A stretch of DNA of 64,000 bases from Melieria omissa (lineage: Eukaryota > Arthropoda > Insecta > Diptera > Ulidiidae): NCBI GenBank assembly GCA_963971225.1, contig OZ020268.1:48782404-48846403 (forward strand). Direction: 5' to 3'. Positions 11,666 through 23,968 of this stretch are shown here, piece by piece. The translations under genes and the position numbers were made by a program. The notes beneath the pieces are model-generated. The model searched no databases, was not told the origin of the DNA, and saw nothing but the letters and a program-made list of their open reading frames with translations. The stretch's first letter is position 1, and each line of letters opens with the position of its first letter.

Positions 11666-13041
11666 AAAAAGTATGTAACATAAAGAGTGTGCATCTCATA
11701 CAAGCAAAAATTTGAATGCGGGTGCTGATATCGCCACCCGTCTTCTGGATGCGGGGGGGTAGACAACGAGAGGAAACACTTGAAACGACAGCACAATGCT
11801 CTGAGCGCAAATCATAGAAACACGAATGCTGCGTCTGCGCTCACTCGTTCATTCTCGCTCAATTGTGCGACGAGGAGGAAGACGATGTGCTGTTGTTCTT
11901 GTTGTTGCGCTGGCGAAAAGCTGAAATTGTAAAACGATTTATATTTTCTGACTGGCTTTTGTTCTTCTTCTATAAGCCTGCACGGCGTCGCATATTGCTC
12001 CTGAACTCACTGCTGACTGTAGTGTGCGAAAAATCATAGAAAAGAAAATATAATATGGCTGGCATGGCGACCTATACGATCGCTACAGGCAATTCAAAAA
12101 TAAATAATAAGTAATCAATAAAAATGGAATTGGAAAGAAAAGAAAACGTTTTTATTAGCCGTAATAATTTTCCGTCTCGTTCTTTGGAACTTTTCTTACG
12201 GCCCACATATAATGCTTGTTTAAAAGAGCTAAAATAAGAAAATCTAATATTGTAAATTTATGATCACATCATTCGCCATGGAATCATTCAGGTGTAGAAC
12301 ATTTAAACTATTTTTAAACGTAGGCATGCCGTAATACCATTTTCTTATGACAAAATACTTGTCTTATTATTTCTTTATTTAGTGCTTTAGTAGTGCTTTC
12401 GCCTTATTGAAAGTCAATAGACCTATTAAATTATTTTTTTCCATACAATCTTCTAACCCTCCGTTAGATTTCGATACAAAAAAAAAATTAAAACACGCAT
12501 CTAATTATTTTTAATTTCAAGTGTTTCACGAATTTTGAAGTCAATATGCCTATCAGTTCATTTTTTTCGTAGTTTTCCCATATTCTTAAAATTGTAATTA
12601 AGCATGTGAAAATATAAACAAATAATTTTACTTCGAACTCGCCACGTAAAAATATTTGCAAACATTTTAAATTGGGATCAACCACCAAATTTTTAAATTA
12701 ATCAAAGCATTGGCCAGCAAAAAGCCATACACCACAAAGATTCGATTGATGGTGACATTGCAGCAGTTTTTTCAGCAATCACAACACAAAAAAGCATACA
12801 CACAATAAACGACAACACCAAAAACATTAGCGAATCCCGAATCATCTTCGTTGAAACGACGATGACGAAGCTTTGGTTCGTTGTTTACTCTTCGCTTGCG
12901 CTTCGGCGAACAAGATCGCAAACTGTTGAGCGCGAGCAAATTTCCCGCAACCTATGCCTCCGCTCATCTCTTCCCGCCCGCATCAAGAAACACGCTTGAC
13001 AAATTTTTGAAGATGCGTATTCTTTATATTCTATATTCTTT
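11666..13041. mobile_element. 9-bp-TSD MITE family, long copy (1376 bp)
   Basis: Inverted ends AAAAAGTATGTAACATAAAG (left) and AAAGAATATAGAATATAAAG (right, inward), each exactly 25 bp from an inward GCATCT, are flanked by AAATCTACC (11657-11665) and GAATCTACA (13042-13050), 7 of 9 matching. The subterminal blocks (GATGCGGGGGG on the left, CTTCCCGCCCGC before AGATGC on the right) match the copy at 39565-40373. It encodes no transposase. A 9-bp TSD suggests a MULE-type or Merlin-like origin; this is inference. The copy is older than the 39.6 kb copy, judging by TSD decay. Confidence 0.75.
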
Positions 13042-13050
13042 GAATCTACA

Positions 13051-14250
13051 CAACCACCGACATCGAAACAGAACACAAACAAAAAATCCATACAGAGAAC
13101 ACGCGAACGCGACGTATGGGGTGTGGACTGACTGGTTGTGGTGGTTGCATGTGGGTGGAGGGGGGTTTGGGAGACAGCAACGAGTTGCTGATCCCACAAC
13201 ATTGAGACAAATAAAAATCAAAAAAGTAATAACAAACAAAACACCAAAAAACATAAATGAAATGAAATTTGCCACTCGGCAACGACAAGTCGTGCAACTG
13301 CCGGCCGAAATGGCGAACAGCAAAGACAGCGATGACGACGGCAACAACAACAGCAACAACGACAACAATGTCAGCGACAGCAATGTGGCGGATGATGATG
13401 ATGATGATGGTACATAATGACGATGATGTGCTGGTTGTTGCCGGCATACGGTCGGACGAACGGCGGAATGGGCGGGCGCTGCGGGGAATTGGCGCATTAT
13501 AATTTGTTGCTACACACGCGCTTCCCATTCTATGGCTCCGGCGTTGCTGCTGCCACTGCTAACATTGCCCAGCAACGCAGCAACAACAACAACAAAAACA
13601 AGCATTAATATTTTTCTTCTTTGGTCATTTTGCTTTTGGCGCAATACGTTGCGTAAATATTTATAACACGAAAGCACACACACACGTACACCCACAAACA
13701 AAAACAAAAACCACTCAACTTTGTCTATATGTAAGTATGTATGACAGCATGTCTGTCCGTCTGTCTGTTTGTGCGTCTGTGCTTTTCTGTATGCATATAA
13801 TTTTATTATTTCTAAATTTATACTAACAACAACAACTATACCGCCATCCAGCAACAAAAGCAAAAAACCACGGCAACAGCAAACAAAAAATTGTTTTTGC
13901 TACTTTCGTGTTTTTTTATGTACTTTTATAAAAATTGCTGTTTGTTATTTTTATTTATTTTACTTTACTTTTATTCCCCCCGCACCGGTTTTTTTAGCGT
14001 TGTTGTGGCTGTTGCTGGTGTTATTGTTATTATTATTGCTGCTGGTTTGGTTTTTGTTGTTGCATTTTTTTTTTGCTTTCTTTAATTGGCGCATGTAGCC
14101 GCACAACGCAGACGGTCGTCGACGTACACTTGCTCCCCATTTATTCTCGCAATACTCTCGTCGTCTCACCTCGCCGCACCATTTCACTCAGTCTGCTATC
14201 TCTCTCTCTCTCTCCTTCTGGCACTGCGTTAAGCCGGTCATGCTGTGATT
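13051..14250. other. Low-complexity region with GC-richer patches
   Basis: It contains CAACAA/GACGATGAT repeats (13340-13430), GTTGTTGTT and TTATTATTG runs (14000-14070) and a (CT)n run at about 14198-14216. Long frames on both strands arise from the repeats. A short acidic frame from 13264 (MKFATRQ..., ending in six Asp) was considered, but no supporting splice site or homology was recognised. Confidence 0.45.
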
Positions 14251-14699
14251 TAATTTATAAAACCCCACACAAAGCAAGAAATAGGAAGAAGAAGAAAACA
14301 ACATGCAGAAAACAAATTTTATGTCGGTCGAGAACGAAAGTGAAGAGTCGCTGCACAAGAAAGAAAAAAGATGGAAAACTGGATGAATGACAGATCAAGG
14401 AAGTCGAGACGAATGATAAGCACAGAGGAGATTAAGTAAATAAGAAGGGATCAAGTAAATAAGATAGTAAACAGATGATTAGATGAATCACTGAATGAAT
14501 ATAAATGTGTGGACTGAGGCGAATAATGAACTGAATGATTGATACATAATTTTATATTTCATTGTCTGTGAACTGATGAAGTGAACAGAAAAAAATCTAT
14601 CTGCGAAATTCAACAGCCGATTTAACTTAGTGTTCTTCTTTTACGAATAAATCTCTTGTTCTAATTGTATTCATCTTAAAATAAAAAGGTAATTAAAGT

Positions 14700-15290
14700 A
14701 GTCAGTGGCGCCTACCATCTTTACTACCCAAAATTGTTTGTAAGAAACAGATATTTCGGAATATTTGAACCAAAAACCTTCACTTAAAGTTGTATTCTAC
14801 TTTTATTCGGGTTTACACACCAATGAAAAGTGATGAATAACAATAAATTGATGAAGAGATGAAGGTATGAAACATTTCAAAAACAAACATTCATAATTTC
14901 ACAGTCACATTCATTTTATTTATTTATTTAGTTAATTATTTTTTTAGTTAATTATTTATTTATTTATTAATTAATTTATTTATTTATTTTATTTATTTAG
15001 TTAATTATTTAATTATTTATGTAATTATTTATTTATTAATTTTTTTATTTATTTATTTAAATTCAGTCTTTGTGACTTATGTTCACAACTTTTGAGTTCA
15101 ACACTATTTGAACCCATTTTTACTACCCAAAATGTTTGTAAGAAACAGAGAGTTAGGGACATTTGAACCCCAAAACCTTCACTGTCTCGCTTTTATTTGC
15201 CTTTACAGACTAATGAAGAACATTAATCGTTCAACAATGAACTAATGAAGAGATGAAGGATTGAAAAACAATTCATAAACAGGCGATTTA
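14700..15290 (+). repeat. About 170-bp direct repeat flanking a (TTTA)n tract
   Basis: The block TTTACTACCCAAAATTGTTTG ... GATGAAGAGATGAAGG occurs at about 14719-14870 and again at about 15118-15265, about 400 bp apart, with scattered differences. Between them lies about 150 bp of TTTATTTA/TTAATTAA microsatellite (14914-15060). Confidence 0.7.
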
Positions 15291-15435
15291 GTGAAATTGA
15301 TGCACAAATACTTGGCCGAATAAACCAAGAAATTAACAAAAAATTAATAAAAAAAATTAATAATTGCTCAAGTCAATTATTTCCGAAATGAATAAAGAAA
15401 AGAATCAAAATAATACAAAAGTAATCTTCCTTTAG

Positions 15436-15762
15436 CCGCCGTGGCTCAGTTGGTTAGTGCGCGGTCCAACGAGTCGCATGCAGAGCGACGCAAGATCGAA
15501 TTCTGCATGTAGTAACACCTAAAAAAAATAACGGGAAACTCGTTTTCTCTTTCGGTGGCTGTCCTCTCAGCTGGAAATGGCAAACCTCTGAGAGTAAAAA
15601 TTGCCTATGAAAAAGCTCCCAACCTGCCGTTCGGAACCGGCATAAAACTGTAGGTCCCTTCCACCCGCGTACAAAATTCACACGCACAACACGGGTGGTT
15701 GCGGGAAGCTAGGCCTTAGTCTCGCGTAAGCGGGCTGTCGTGCCAATCAATTAATTAATTAT
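15436..15762 (+). mobile_element. tRNA-derived SINE with 14-bp TSD
   Basis: The head is tRNA-like, with a pol III A box TGGCTCAGTTGG (15442-15453) and a B-box-like GATCGAATTCT near 15495. The body continues through GGAAATGGCAAACCTCTGAG and a core CCGTTCGGA..CGGCATAAAA (from 15627) followed by CTGTAGGTCCCTTCC, and ends in an (ATTA)n-like tail. A perfect 14-bp duplication TAATCTTCCTTTAG flanks it (15422-15435, 15763-15776). Such elements are non-coding, are transcribed by RNA polymerase III and are mobilised by a LINE in trans. The core is shared with the SINE at 42610-42968. Confidence 0.92.
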
Positions 15763-15815
15763 TAATCTTCCTTTAGACTGGCTGAGAAGCAGATGGACGA
15801 TTATAAGTATGAATT

Positions 15816-16057
15816 CTGTGGTCAAAAGCAATAACCGCCTAAGTCAAAAATTGCTTTTTCGAGCAATTTCGGTTTAAAGTTTTAGCGCGTAGTGTGTTCG
15901 TTATGGGAATGCGAATAGATTTTTATTAATAACTTTTTTGATTTTTACAAACTCCCCGATTTTACACAAACGTAGAGCACAGTCAAGGGAACGTGGTAGC
16001 ATCCATAACTCAATTTCTTCCTAAGTCGAATTAAGCGGTTATTGCTTTTGACCACAG
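15816..16057. mobile_element. 4-bp-TSD MITE, copy 1 (242 bp)
   Basis: Terminal inverted repeats CTGTGGTCAAAAGCAATAAC (left) are matched inward from the right, and both continue into CGCCTAAGTC / CGCTTAATTCGAC. They are flanked by AATT on both sides (15812-15815, 16058-16061). No coding capacity. The same ends occur at 28537-28697. Superfamily not assigned; 4-bp TSDs occur for example in Sola- and Chapaev-type elements. Confidence 0.85.
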
Positions 16058-16061
16058 AATT

Positions 16062-17770
16062 ATTAGATTAATGATCACCACTACATTAGATTAGTCACTG
16101 GAGTCGAGCAACAGTTGCCTGAGCCACTGCGTCCATAGCTGAACTCTTGTGGCGAATCTCTTTTTTTACTGAAGGAGTTCGTAGTTCCCAGTTGATCCTT
16201 GCAATTCCTGAGAACATTACCTGACCTCTTGACCTGCGGCCAACATGGGATTTCTACTTCAATTGTTTGTCTAGAGCGAACCCTGAATACTTAACCTCTT
16301 TCGATATGTCCTTAAAGCTTTAAAGCCCTTTTAAAAGGACATCGGATCAGAAAAAGAAAATTAAGAAAGAAAGAAAAAACTAAGTATGTCATGTTGCTAT
16401 GAATAACCTCTTGTTTCACGCCCATATAACCTTTTGAATGGGTCTCGACAAAAATGGTTTTTTGTCGCACTTATTATAATAAATAATTAAATATTATAAA
16501 TTATATAATAAATAATTAAAAATAAAGAAATAAATAACTAAAAATACAAATTCTACTTATAACCCATTGGAACAAAAGCATTAATTCAATCGAATGCCGA
16601 AACTAAAGTGTAGCGTGTCAAGCGTTATAAATAAATTATAAAATAAGAAGAAGCAGCTGATGTGAAGACAAAATAATACAAACTACACACTTGTGCATAT
16701 GTATGTAAGTATGTAACTATGTATGACTGCATGTATGGCAGTACATAGTCGAGACGGACGTGGAGCAATGAATGGTCACAATAGCAGCAGCGAAAGCGTG
16801 TGCAGCCAAGACACGCAGCTCGTCACAGCAGGAGGGGAACCAAGAGTTGCAAAAAAAAGAAGAAGAAAAACACATGTACATGAAAAAAAGAAAAATATAA
16901 AAATAAAAAGCCAGAGAAAAAGAAGAAGCAATAGGAAACTTGAAGCGTTTGCAAAAGATTGCTGTGTGTGTGTGATTGTGTGTTTGTGTGTTTGTGTCTG
17001 TAATGAAGTAATAAAAGTAGAAGAAGGCAAAAATTAAGATCAGCCGTTTTGCTGCTGCTTCAAGTAATGCTTCTTCTACTTTTGCTTCTTCTTCTTTTTG
17101 TTTTTTGGGGTTTTTTATTTGCTGCGTCTGCCCACATTGACGTCGAGCTTGTGCGCTTTCTGCTTGTTATTGTTGTAATTTTATTTATTTACATTTATTT
17201 TGATTTTTTATTCCTTTTTTTGGTTTTTTATTTGTTTTTTTGCTGAAAACTTTCCACAACGACAACAATGAAAACTTTATTAGTGTAGTTATTTTGTCGT
17301 ATATTGTTGTTGTTATTAAGCCATATTGTTGTTATTATTAAGATATATATATTGTTGTTTTTATTATTATATTATGCCGCCTTATTTTATTATTTTTGTT
17401 GCTGGAGTTTTCCTATTATGATTGTTGAATTGTTGCTTTTTTGTAATGGCATTAGTTAAGCATTATTGTTGTTGCTGTTGTATTCATATTATTTGCTTTC
17501 GTTGTTGGCCTTTCAAATTCGATCCCCGAAGAGCGCCAAAGCTGCGCAAAGAACATTAGACCAGCGCCATGCAATTTACTGAACTCAACGACTTCCACTT
17601 TCTCGAAAGCTGCACAAATTCCGCTTCAGTAGCAGCGACTTGAGACTAATTGAGATGCCACGAAAATAATTTGAAATATTTCTATGTTTTGTTGAAGATT
17701 CTCAGACAGCTATGAGTGCTCAGAAGAACCAGGATATTATTGCTAACTCACGGATCAATTTGGTAAAATT
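16062..17770. other. AT-rich and low-complexity non-coding DNA
   Basis: TATGTAAG/TATGTATG runs occur at 16698-16736, GTGTGTTT repeats at about 16965-16998, and TTGTTGTT/TTATTATT runs at 17060-17480. No believable coding frame; the frames seen are poly-Leu/Phe or Lys/Arg from repeats. Confidence 0.5.
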
Positions 17771-17774
17771 TAAG

Positions 17775-19420
17775 CTGCGATATCTTTAAAACTAAGCGAT
17801 ACTCAAACTTTCTTTCTTTAACTTAGCCATATCACTCTTTTTCGTTTACAACTGTTCTATTTCAAAGAGTTTTCTGTATAAAAGTAGTTTGTCAAATATT
17901 TATTCAAAACCGCACAGCATACCCTAGTGTACCTACCGGGAATAGTGGTAACAAAACGGCGCCAACGCGCTAATTGGATGATGGAACATCGCCACTTGAA
18001 CCAACCAACCAACCAAGACATCAAAATTCTTTTCATAACTTTTTCACATATTTGAGACATTATTTCATTAAAAAGAGAAAATATTACATTTAAATCAATT
18101 TTTCAATATCTGGAAAACTAAGCAAGCTATCAAAATTATTTTAAATATAATTTACTTAATTTAAGGAGTTTTTGAACATCAAGTAAGTTCCGTAAATTTT
18201 AATCGACTTTTCAAATTGCAACCTTCGATATCTCTTAAATTAAACGAGATATTGAAATTTTTCAAAAATATTATTGGCTTATTTTGGGATGTTACTTTAC
18301 ATCAATTAAGTTCTGAAAATTTGCATCGATATTTCAAATTTAAACGCTCTATTTCTCAAAAACTTTTAAAGATATTTAAATTATTTATATCATATTTTTT
18401 TAAATTTAAAAATTATTTGTAGATCATGTCAGTAACAGCTTACATCAACTAAGTTTTACAAATTTGTATGGATTTTTCAAATTTAAACGCTCGATATCTC
18501 AAAAACTAGTTAAGATATTGAAATTGCTTATTTAATGTGTTGGCTCAATTTTAGAAGCATTTCTACATAAAAAAGTTTCTTGAACTTTGATCGATTTTTT
18601 TAAATGTTTGCTCTAGATATCTTGAAAATTGAAAGAGATATCAAAATTTCATACATAATAATTTTGGCTTATTTTAAGATTTTATTTCACATCAAATAAG
18701 TTTTGCAAGTTTTTATGGATTTTTCAAATTTAAACGCTCGATATCTCAAAAACTAGTCAAGATATTGAAATTGCTTATTTAATGTTTTGGCTTAATTTTA
18801 GAAGCATTTTTACATAAAGAAAGTTTGTTAAACTTTGATTGATTTTTAAAATGTTTGCTCTCCATATCTCGAAAATTAAACGAGATATACAATTTTGTAC
18901 ATAATAATTTTGGCTTATTTTGAAGTTCTATTTCACATCAAATAAGTTTTGCAAGTTTTTATAGATTTTTCAAATTTTAACGCTCGATATCTCAGTAACT
19001 AATCGAGATATCAAAATTGATTATGTAATATTTTTACTCAATTTAAGAAGTAGTTATACATCAAGTCAGCTTCTTACACTTTAATAGGTTTTTCATATTT
19101 TTACTCTCGATATCTCAAAACTTTAAAGAGATATCAAAATTTGTTACATACTAATTTTGGATTATTTTAAGATGTTATTTCATATCTAATGAGTTCTGAA
19201 AATATTTATCGATTTTTCAAAATATAACTGTTGATATCCCAAAAACTAAGCAAGATGTAGAACATTTTTATAAAATTTGTTTTGCTCAAATTAAGACGTT
19301 CTTCTACAGCAAGTAAGTTTCTTAAAATTTACTAGATTTTTTAAGTTTTTACTCTTGATATCTCGAATACCAAGCAGGATATCGAAATATTATATTGAAT
19401 ATTGTTTGCTTATTTTGAGA
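17775..19420. repeat. 123-bp tandem (satellite-like) array
   Basis: A GATATCTC anchor recurs at 18105, 18227, 18350, 18493, 18616, 18740, 18863, 18986, 19109, 19233 and 19357. Spacing is 122-124 bp except one 143-bp step; a further copy lies at 17779. Each unit centres on an interrupted palindrome (GATATCTC ... CGAGATATC) followed by an AT-rich spacer. Units alternate between an AAACGCTCGATATC type and a TTTGCTCTMGATATC type, giving a roughly 246-bp dimeric higher-order period in 18493-18986. No coding potential. Confidence 0.88.
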
Positions 19421-21421
19421 AATTTTATTAAAAAAGTATATCAATTTGCAGCGCTGCAAGTATTGGCTCTTGCTTGGTACGAAAAATTTGTTCAAGTTCA
19501 AAAAATAAAGAAACAACACCTTTCTTGTTTTAATAAAAAGTAATCCTAAGTTGTACAATCGAAATTTATCTAACGAAATGTTCATAATTTGACCGAATTT
19601 TTATTCAAATATAAATCATAAAACTTCAAGCTCATCGCTTCATTTTTCATTTTTTTTGTTCATGTTTGAAATTGTTTTTATGTGCTCAAACAACTAAACA
19701 AAAACCTTCAACCTTCTTGAAAACCATTCAACTCATTCAAAAGCCTTCAAGCATTTCCCAAAATCCATTCAAGTTAATTTTCCACAAAAACAAAACAAAA
19801 AAATCATTCTACGCACATTATGAAAAAGGTTAATGGTGAGTGTTTTGTTTTTAATCGTTGTTGTTGTTGTTAGCTCGACTGCACTCGAAAATTTAAAACG
19901 CCAAAATCCTACGTAATGCCAAACAAAATGTACGCAACAATTTTGAACCAAACACACGTTGCCCGGCTGCGTCTGCTACATGTTCGAAAAAAAATCTCAC
20001 ATCAAAAACAATACAACAAAAAATTATGAATAGCACACCAGAAGCAGAAAAAAACGTACAAAAAGAAGCAGACTTTTTGTCGAAAGTAAGAAAGAAAACA
20101 ACTGAAAGAAAAAACTCAAACAGAGAATTTGGCACATAAGATACAAAAGTATCTACAGAATGCCCCAACGAACAACTGAGCGACGCAAAGCAGCGTTGTT
20201 ATTATTGTTGTTGTTATTATTATGATTGTGTTGTTGTTGTTGTTGCTTGTGTTGCCGTTGCCGCTGCTATTACGTGTAGCCCGAAACTGCGCGACTGCAT
20301 AAATAAATAAATAAATAAAAGACGAAACAGCCAAACGGCGAGAAACAAGCCAAACAACAACAAAAAACCAGAACAAAAATTGCAAAAACAAAAAGCAGCA
20401 AAAAACGGCACAACAAAAATACAACAACAGCGCAGCACAACGTCAACGACGGCAGTGGTGTGTGTGTGTGTGTGTGTGTGTGTGACTAAATTCCAACAGG
20501 GGGAAAAGCAGCACCACCAACAACAAAAACAACAACAAAACGCGAGCTAGCTAAAAATTGCTGCCACGTCTCTGCGTCGCACCGCAGCGTTCAGTTTCGT
20601 GCGGCACAGCCATTCCATTCCACTTCACTCCAAAGCGAAAGACACAACAACAAAAACAACTACAACAACAACCCATTATAATACAACAAAAGCGCCGCAG
20701 AGCACAAAATCAACACGAACCCATGGAGAAATGCTTATTCACCACGCAAACACACACACACACACAACTATGCGACTGCAGAGGCGAGCAAACACTCGAC
20801 GAGGGCAAACATCAAGCTGGCAGCGACGTACAGACGAACGAATAGACGGCTGAATGGTTGCATGAAACGGATAGACAGATAAAGCAGACGAACGAACGAA
20901 CGGACAGACGGACAAACGAACAGACAGATAGTCGAACGAACAGCCAGACGTAGAAGCAGCTGCGTGGTTGGCAACGTCGACCGGCAGTTGTTGCTGCGCT
21001 GTCGAGCGTCAGTGGGGTGCGGGCAGCAATCGAGCGGCCATGGCAGGCAATACAGAAAATTGAAGAGATTTAACGCCGTCGCTGCGTAAAGCGAACGTTC
21101 GCACAAGCAATGCAGAATATTAACTAAAGCCTTTTTCGGCGAAATATTGTTGCCGAAATGCGCACAAAAGCAGGTCGTTTAACCTTTGACGACATCTGAA
21201 AGAAGCTCGGTAAAACCTGTGAAATTTTTTGAAATTAATTTCTGACGAAAGGTTTTTAAAAATAACGTTTGAAAAACTACGGAAATGAACTTTTGTGATG
21301 TAACGACTGAAAAGAAGCAGAAAATATTGAATAAAACATTTTGAAAGCTCGTTTAATTTATGAAATATTGGAAGTTTCAATTTGAAAAATCGATTAAAAC
21401 TTTAAAAACTCTTTTCAGATA
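19421..21421. other. Low-complexity non-coding region with GT repeat
   Basis: TTCAA-rich degenerate repeats lie at 19688-19775, CAACAA and GTTGTT runs at 20195-20250 and 20345-20550, a (GT)n microsatellite at about 20456-20484, and GACGAACGAACG-type repeats at 20870-20950. An initiator-like TCAGTT at 20591 lies in a GC-richer patch, but no TATA or downstream element supports a promoter. Frames here are repeat-driven. Confidence 0.45.
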
Positions 21422-22089
21422 TTAAATCTTCAAATGAGCGATAAATATTAGGCAAACGAATGTTGATATCTTGCTCAGTATACGAGATATTGAAAGCTGA
21501 TGTTGGAAAAATTTATAAAAATCGCATAAACTTTGTGTTTTATAATAACTGCTTGAAGGTCCCTAGGGACCTTTTTGCATTTTCAAACTGAAATTACTCC
21601 TATTTCGGCCACTACAACCCCCCCATAAAGTTACCATGTATTCCAATAGAATTTTGTTGCGCATCGCTTCGTTTCAAATCAAGGCGATCCGACCATTAGT
21701 TTAGGAGTTATTGAGGTTTTATTGAAAATAGTACGCGGACGTGTAACAAGGTCCGTAGGGACCTTGTACTGAATTTTCATGCAATGACTAATAAATGCAT
21801 GTTCTTTGGGCATCATTATACTTTTTTTATTGTTTGAACACATAACTAATTTGTTCTTTCAATTCTGGCTACTTTTTGTTTTATTTTTATTGTGCCTTTC
21901 ATTGAAAGCAATAAACCAGTTCTTTGAATTGACTTTATCCCTAAATGTCCATATGCGCAGGTGTTCATACATAACCAGTTCTTGGAATTTTTAAACCTAA
22001 ATGTCCACGTGCGCAGGTATACGTACCAAACCAGTTGTTTCAATTTACTTCATCCCTAATGTCCATGCGTTCAGGTATACGTACGAAGG

Positions 22090-22130
22090 AGTATAAAGGA
22101 AGTTGTAGTTTCGTAAACCAAATCAGTCAA
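22090..22130 (+). promoter_or_regulatory. Core promoter of the piggyBac-type gene
   Basis: TATAAAG starts at 22092 and an arthropod-type initiator TCAGTC lies at 22123-22128 (A+1 at 22125), a spacing of 33 bp, which is close to the usual TATA-to-start distance. The coding start follows at 22202, giving a 5' UTR of about 77 nt. No downstream promoter element matches. Confidence 0.65.
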
Positions 22131-22201
22131 AGTTTAGACAGTGAACAGTAAAATCGTGTATGAAATTGTATTACAAATAAAATAAAAACAAAAATATAAA
22201 A

Positions 22202-23879
22202 ATGGCAGATGCAAGTAATGTAGACATTGCTGAAATGGTTGTACGCCGTAGTACACGTTACCAGCAAATGAGTGCGGATGAAAGGCGTGCAGCTGATATG
22301 AGGTTTGCAGACTTTATGGATGAAGAGATGGATGAAGAAGTTTATATTGCTGCACTTGGTAATGAAGCTGAGGATGATGACGACTGCACATACCAACCCG
22401 CTGAAGAGTCAGATGCCGAAACTGAAGGATACGTAGAGATAAATGAAGATATTGATGACGACGATGATGAAGAGGAAGAAAATGATGCACCGGAAACAAA
22501 TGAAAACTACTATATTGCTAAAGATGGCACCCAATGGTGTAAAAAACCACCACCAACTTTTCGTACTCGTGTTCATAACGTGGTCGACTTCACAAGAAGG
22601 AAACCAGGACCATCAGGAACTGTACATAACCCCTACACTATATTTCGTTCTATCATCAGCGAGGAAATAATATACATCATAATACGCGAAACAAATCGTA
22701 AAGGCAGGGAGGTTACAGCTGCATGGAATTTGGCGAATCCCACGAAGAAAAAGAAGTGGAAGCCAGTGACTGTGAAAGAGTTTGACGCCTTTCTAGCTAT
22801 CCTTTTATATGCCGGACTCACAAAATCGAATAGTGACCTGCTACGGAATTATGGGGCGCGACGCGTTGTCCAATATACAAAGCTGCGATGTCGTACGATC
22901 GTTTCATGTGCATAAAGCAATTCATTCGATTCGACAATGGAAATACTCGACAACAGCGACTTATCAACAGCAAAACTACGGCTATCGATGATATTTGGCA
23001 AATGTTGCAGCATAACTTGGCAGCAGCTTACACTCCTCATGAAGCACTAACCGTCGATGAGCAGTTGTTCCCTTACAGAGGCCGCACCCGCTTCACGCAA
23101 TACATTCCGTCAAAGCCGGCTAAGTATGGTCTAAAAGTATGGTGGTTATGCGACTCGAAGTCTTATTACCCCGTGAAGGGAATGATATATTCCGGCAAAT
23201 TGGCTAACCAAGAACGCGAAGTAAATCAAGGGCAGAACGTGGTGCTTAAACTTGCGGAAAACTATTTGGACGCAGGCCGCACAATATACGCGGATAATTG
23301 CGGCGTTGATACAATGGACCAGATGCTTGGCACGTACACATGCAAGCGATCAACGAACCGCTGGCCACTGGCCATGTTCTATAATATGCTGGACGTCGCT
23401 GCATTGGCTGCTTTTACAATTTATAATGAAATGAAGCCGATAAAAAGGAGTGACAGACGGCGGTCATTCCTGTTACTTCTCACTAAACAATTGGCCACAC
23501 CAAATATCGAGGAACGTGCCCTGAATAACCATATAACCGCAAATCCAAGGATACGCAATGCGATGGAAGCATTTGATGTCAGGGTAAGAAAAAACACCTT
23601 CAAATTCAAAAGTAGATTGTGTATTTATTTGTTTTTTATTTTTTTTGTTCATTTCAGATGATATCAAGACCGGTAGAAGCCGATGCACCGTCGTTTGCGG
23701 CTAGGGCGAATAGACCGTCATGTCGCCTTTCCCGTTCTGAGTACGGGCGGCAGCGGGAAACGAGGACCTACTGCTTCGGATGCGGCAACTCTGTTTGTGG
23801 AGAACACATCACAGTTCTACATCGCTGCAATACTTGCGCACAGGGCGGGGGACAAGCGGAACACGCTCAACAACAATAG
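22202..23879 (+). pseudogene. piggyBac-type transposase, frameshifted and internally deleted
   Basis: In active members this is a TTAA-specific DDD transposase. An acidic N-terminus (Asp/Glu-rich around residues 55-100) and the family block GLTKSNSDLLRN are in frame 1 (22202-about 22850). Two small indels near 22850 and 22875 move the frame twice, and the rest reads from about 22882 (MSYDRF at 22888). It holds the first catalytic Asp in LTVDEQ (23056). The second, in YADN (23293), and the third, in GVDTMDQM (23308), are only 5 codons apart; relatives have roughly 100 residues between them, so an in-frame deletion of about 300 bp is inferred. A 74-nt intron (23584-23657, GTAAGA...TTTCAG, phase 0) precedes a last exon with the C-terminal Cys/His-rich finger (CFGCGNSVCGEH...C-x2-C), ending at 23879. 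It is surely inactive. Confidence 0.9.
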
Positions 23880-23968
23880 TTTTAAAACTTTTTCATAGTA
23901 AAATTAAGAAAAATGGAGCAAAAAAAATTAAAAATTTTTATTTTAGTATGTAGTATTTAGTTATAAAC

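Noticed and set aside
12881..13417. 178-codon plus-strand frame ending in poly-Asp
   Set aside because: It begins inside the 9-bp-TSD MITE (11666-13041) and crosses its boundary, so it cannot be an ancestral gene. The acidic tail comes from GATGAT repeats.
15436..15510. tRNA gene on the plus strand
   Set aside because: It is the head of a SINE with a 14-bp TSD; the B box is degenerate and no complete cloverleaf is formed.
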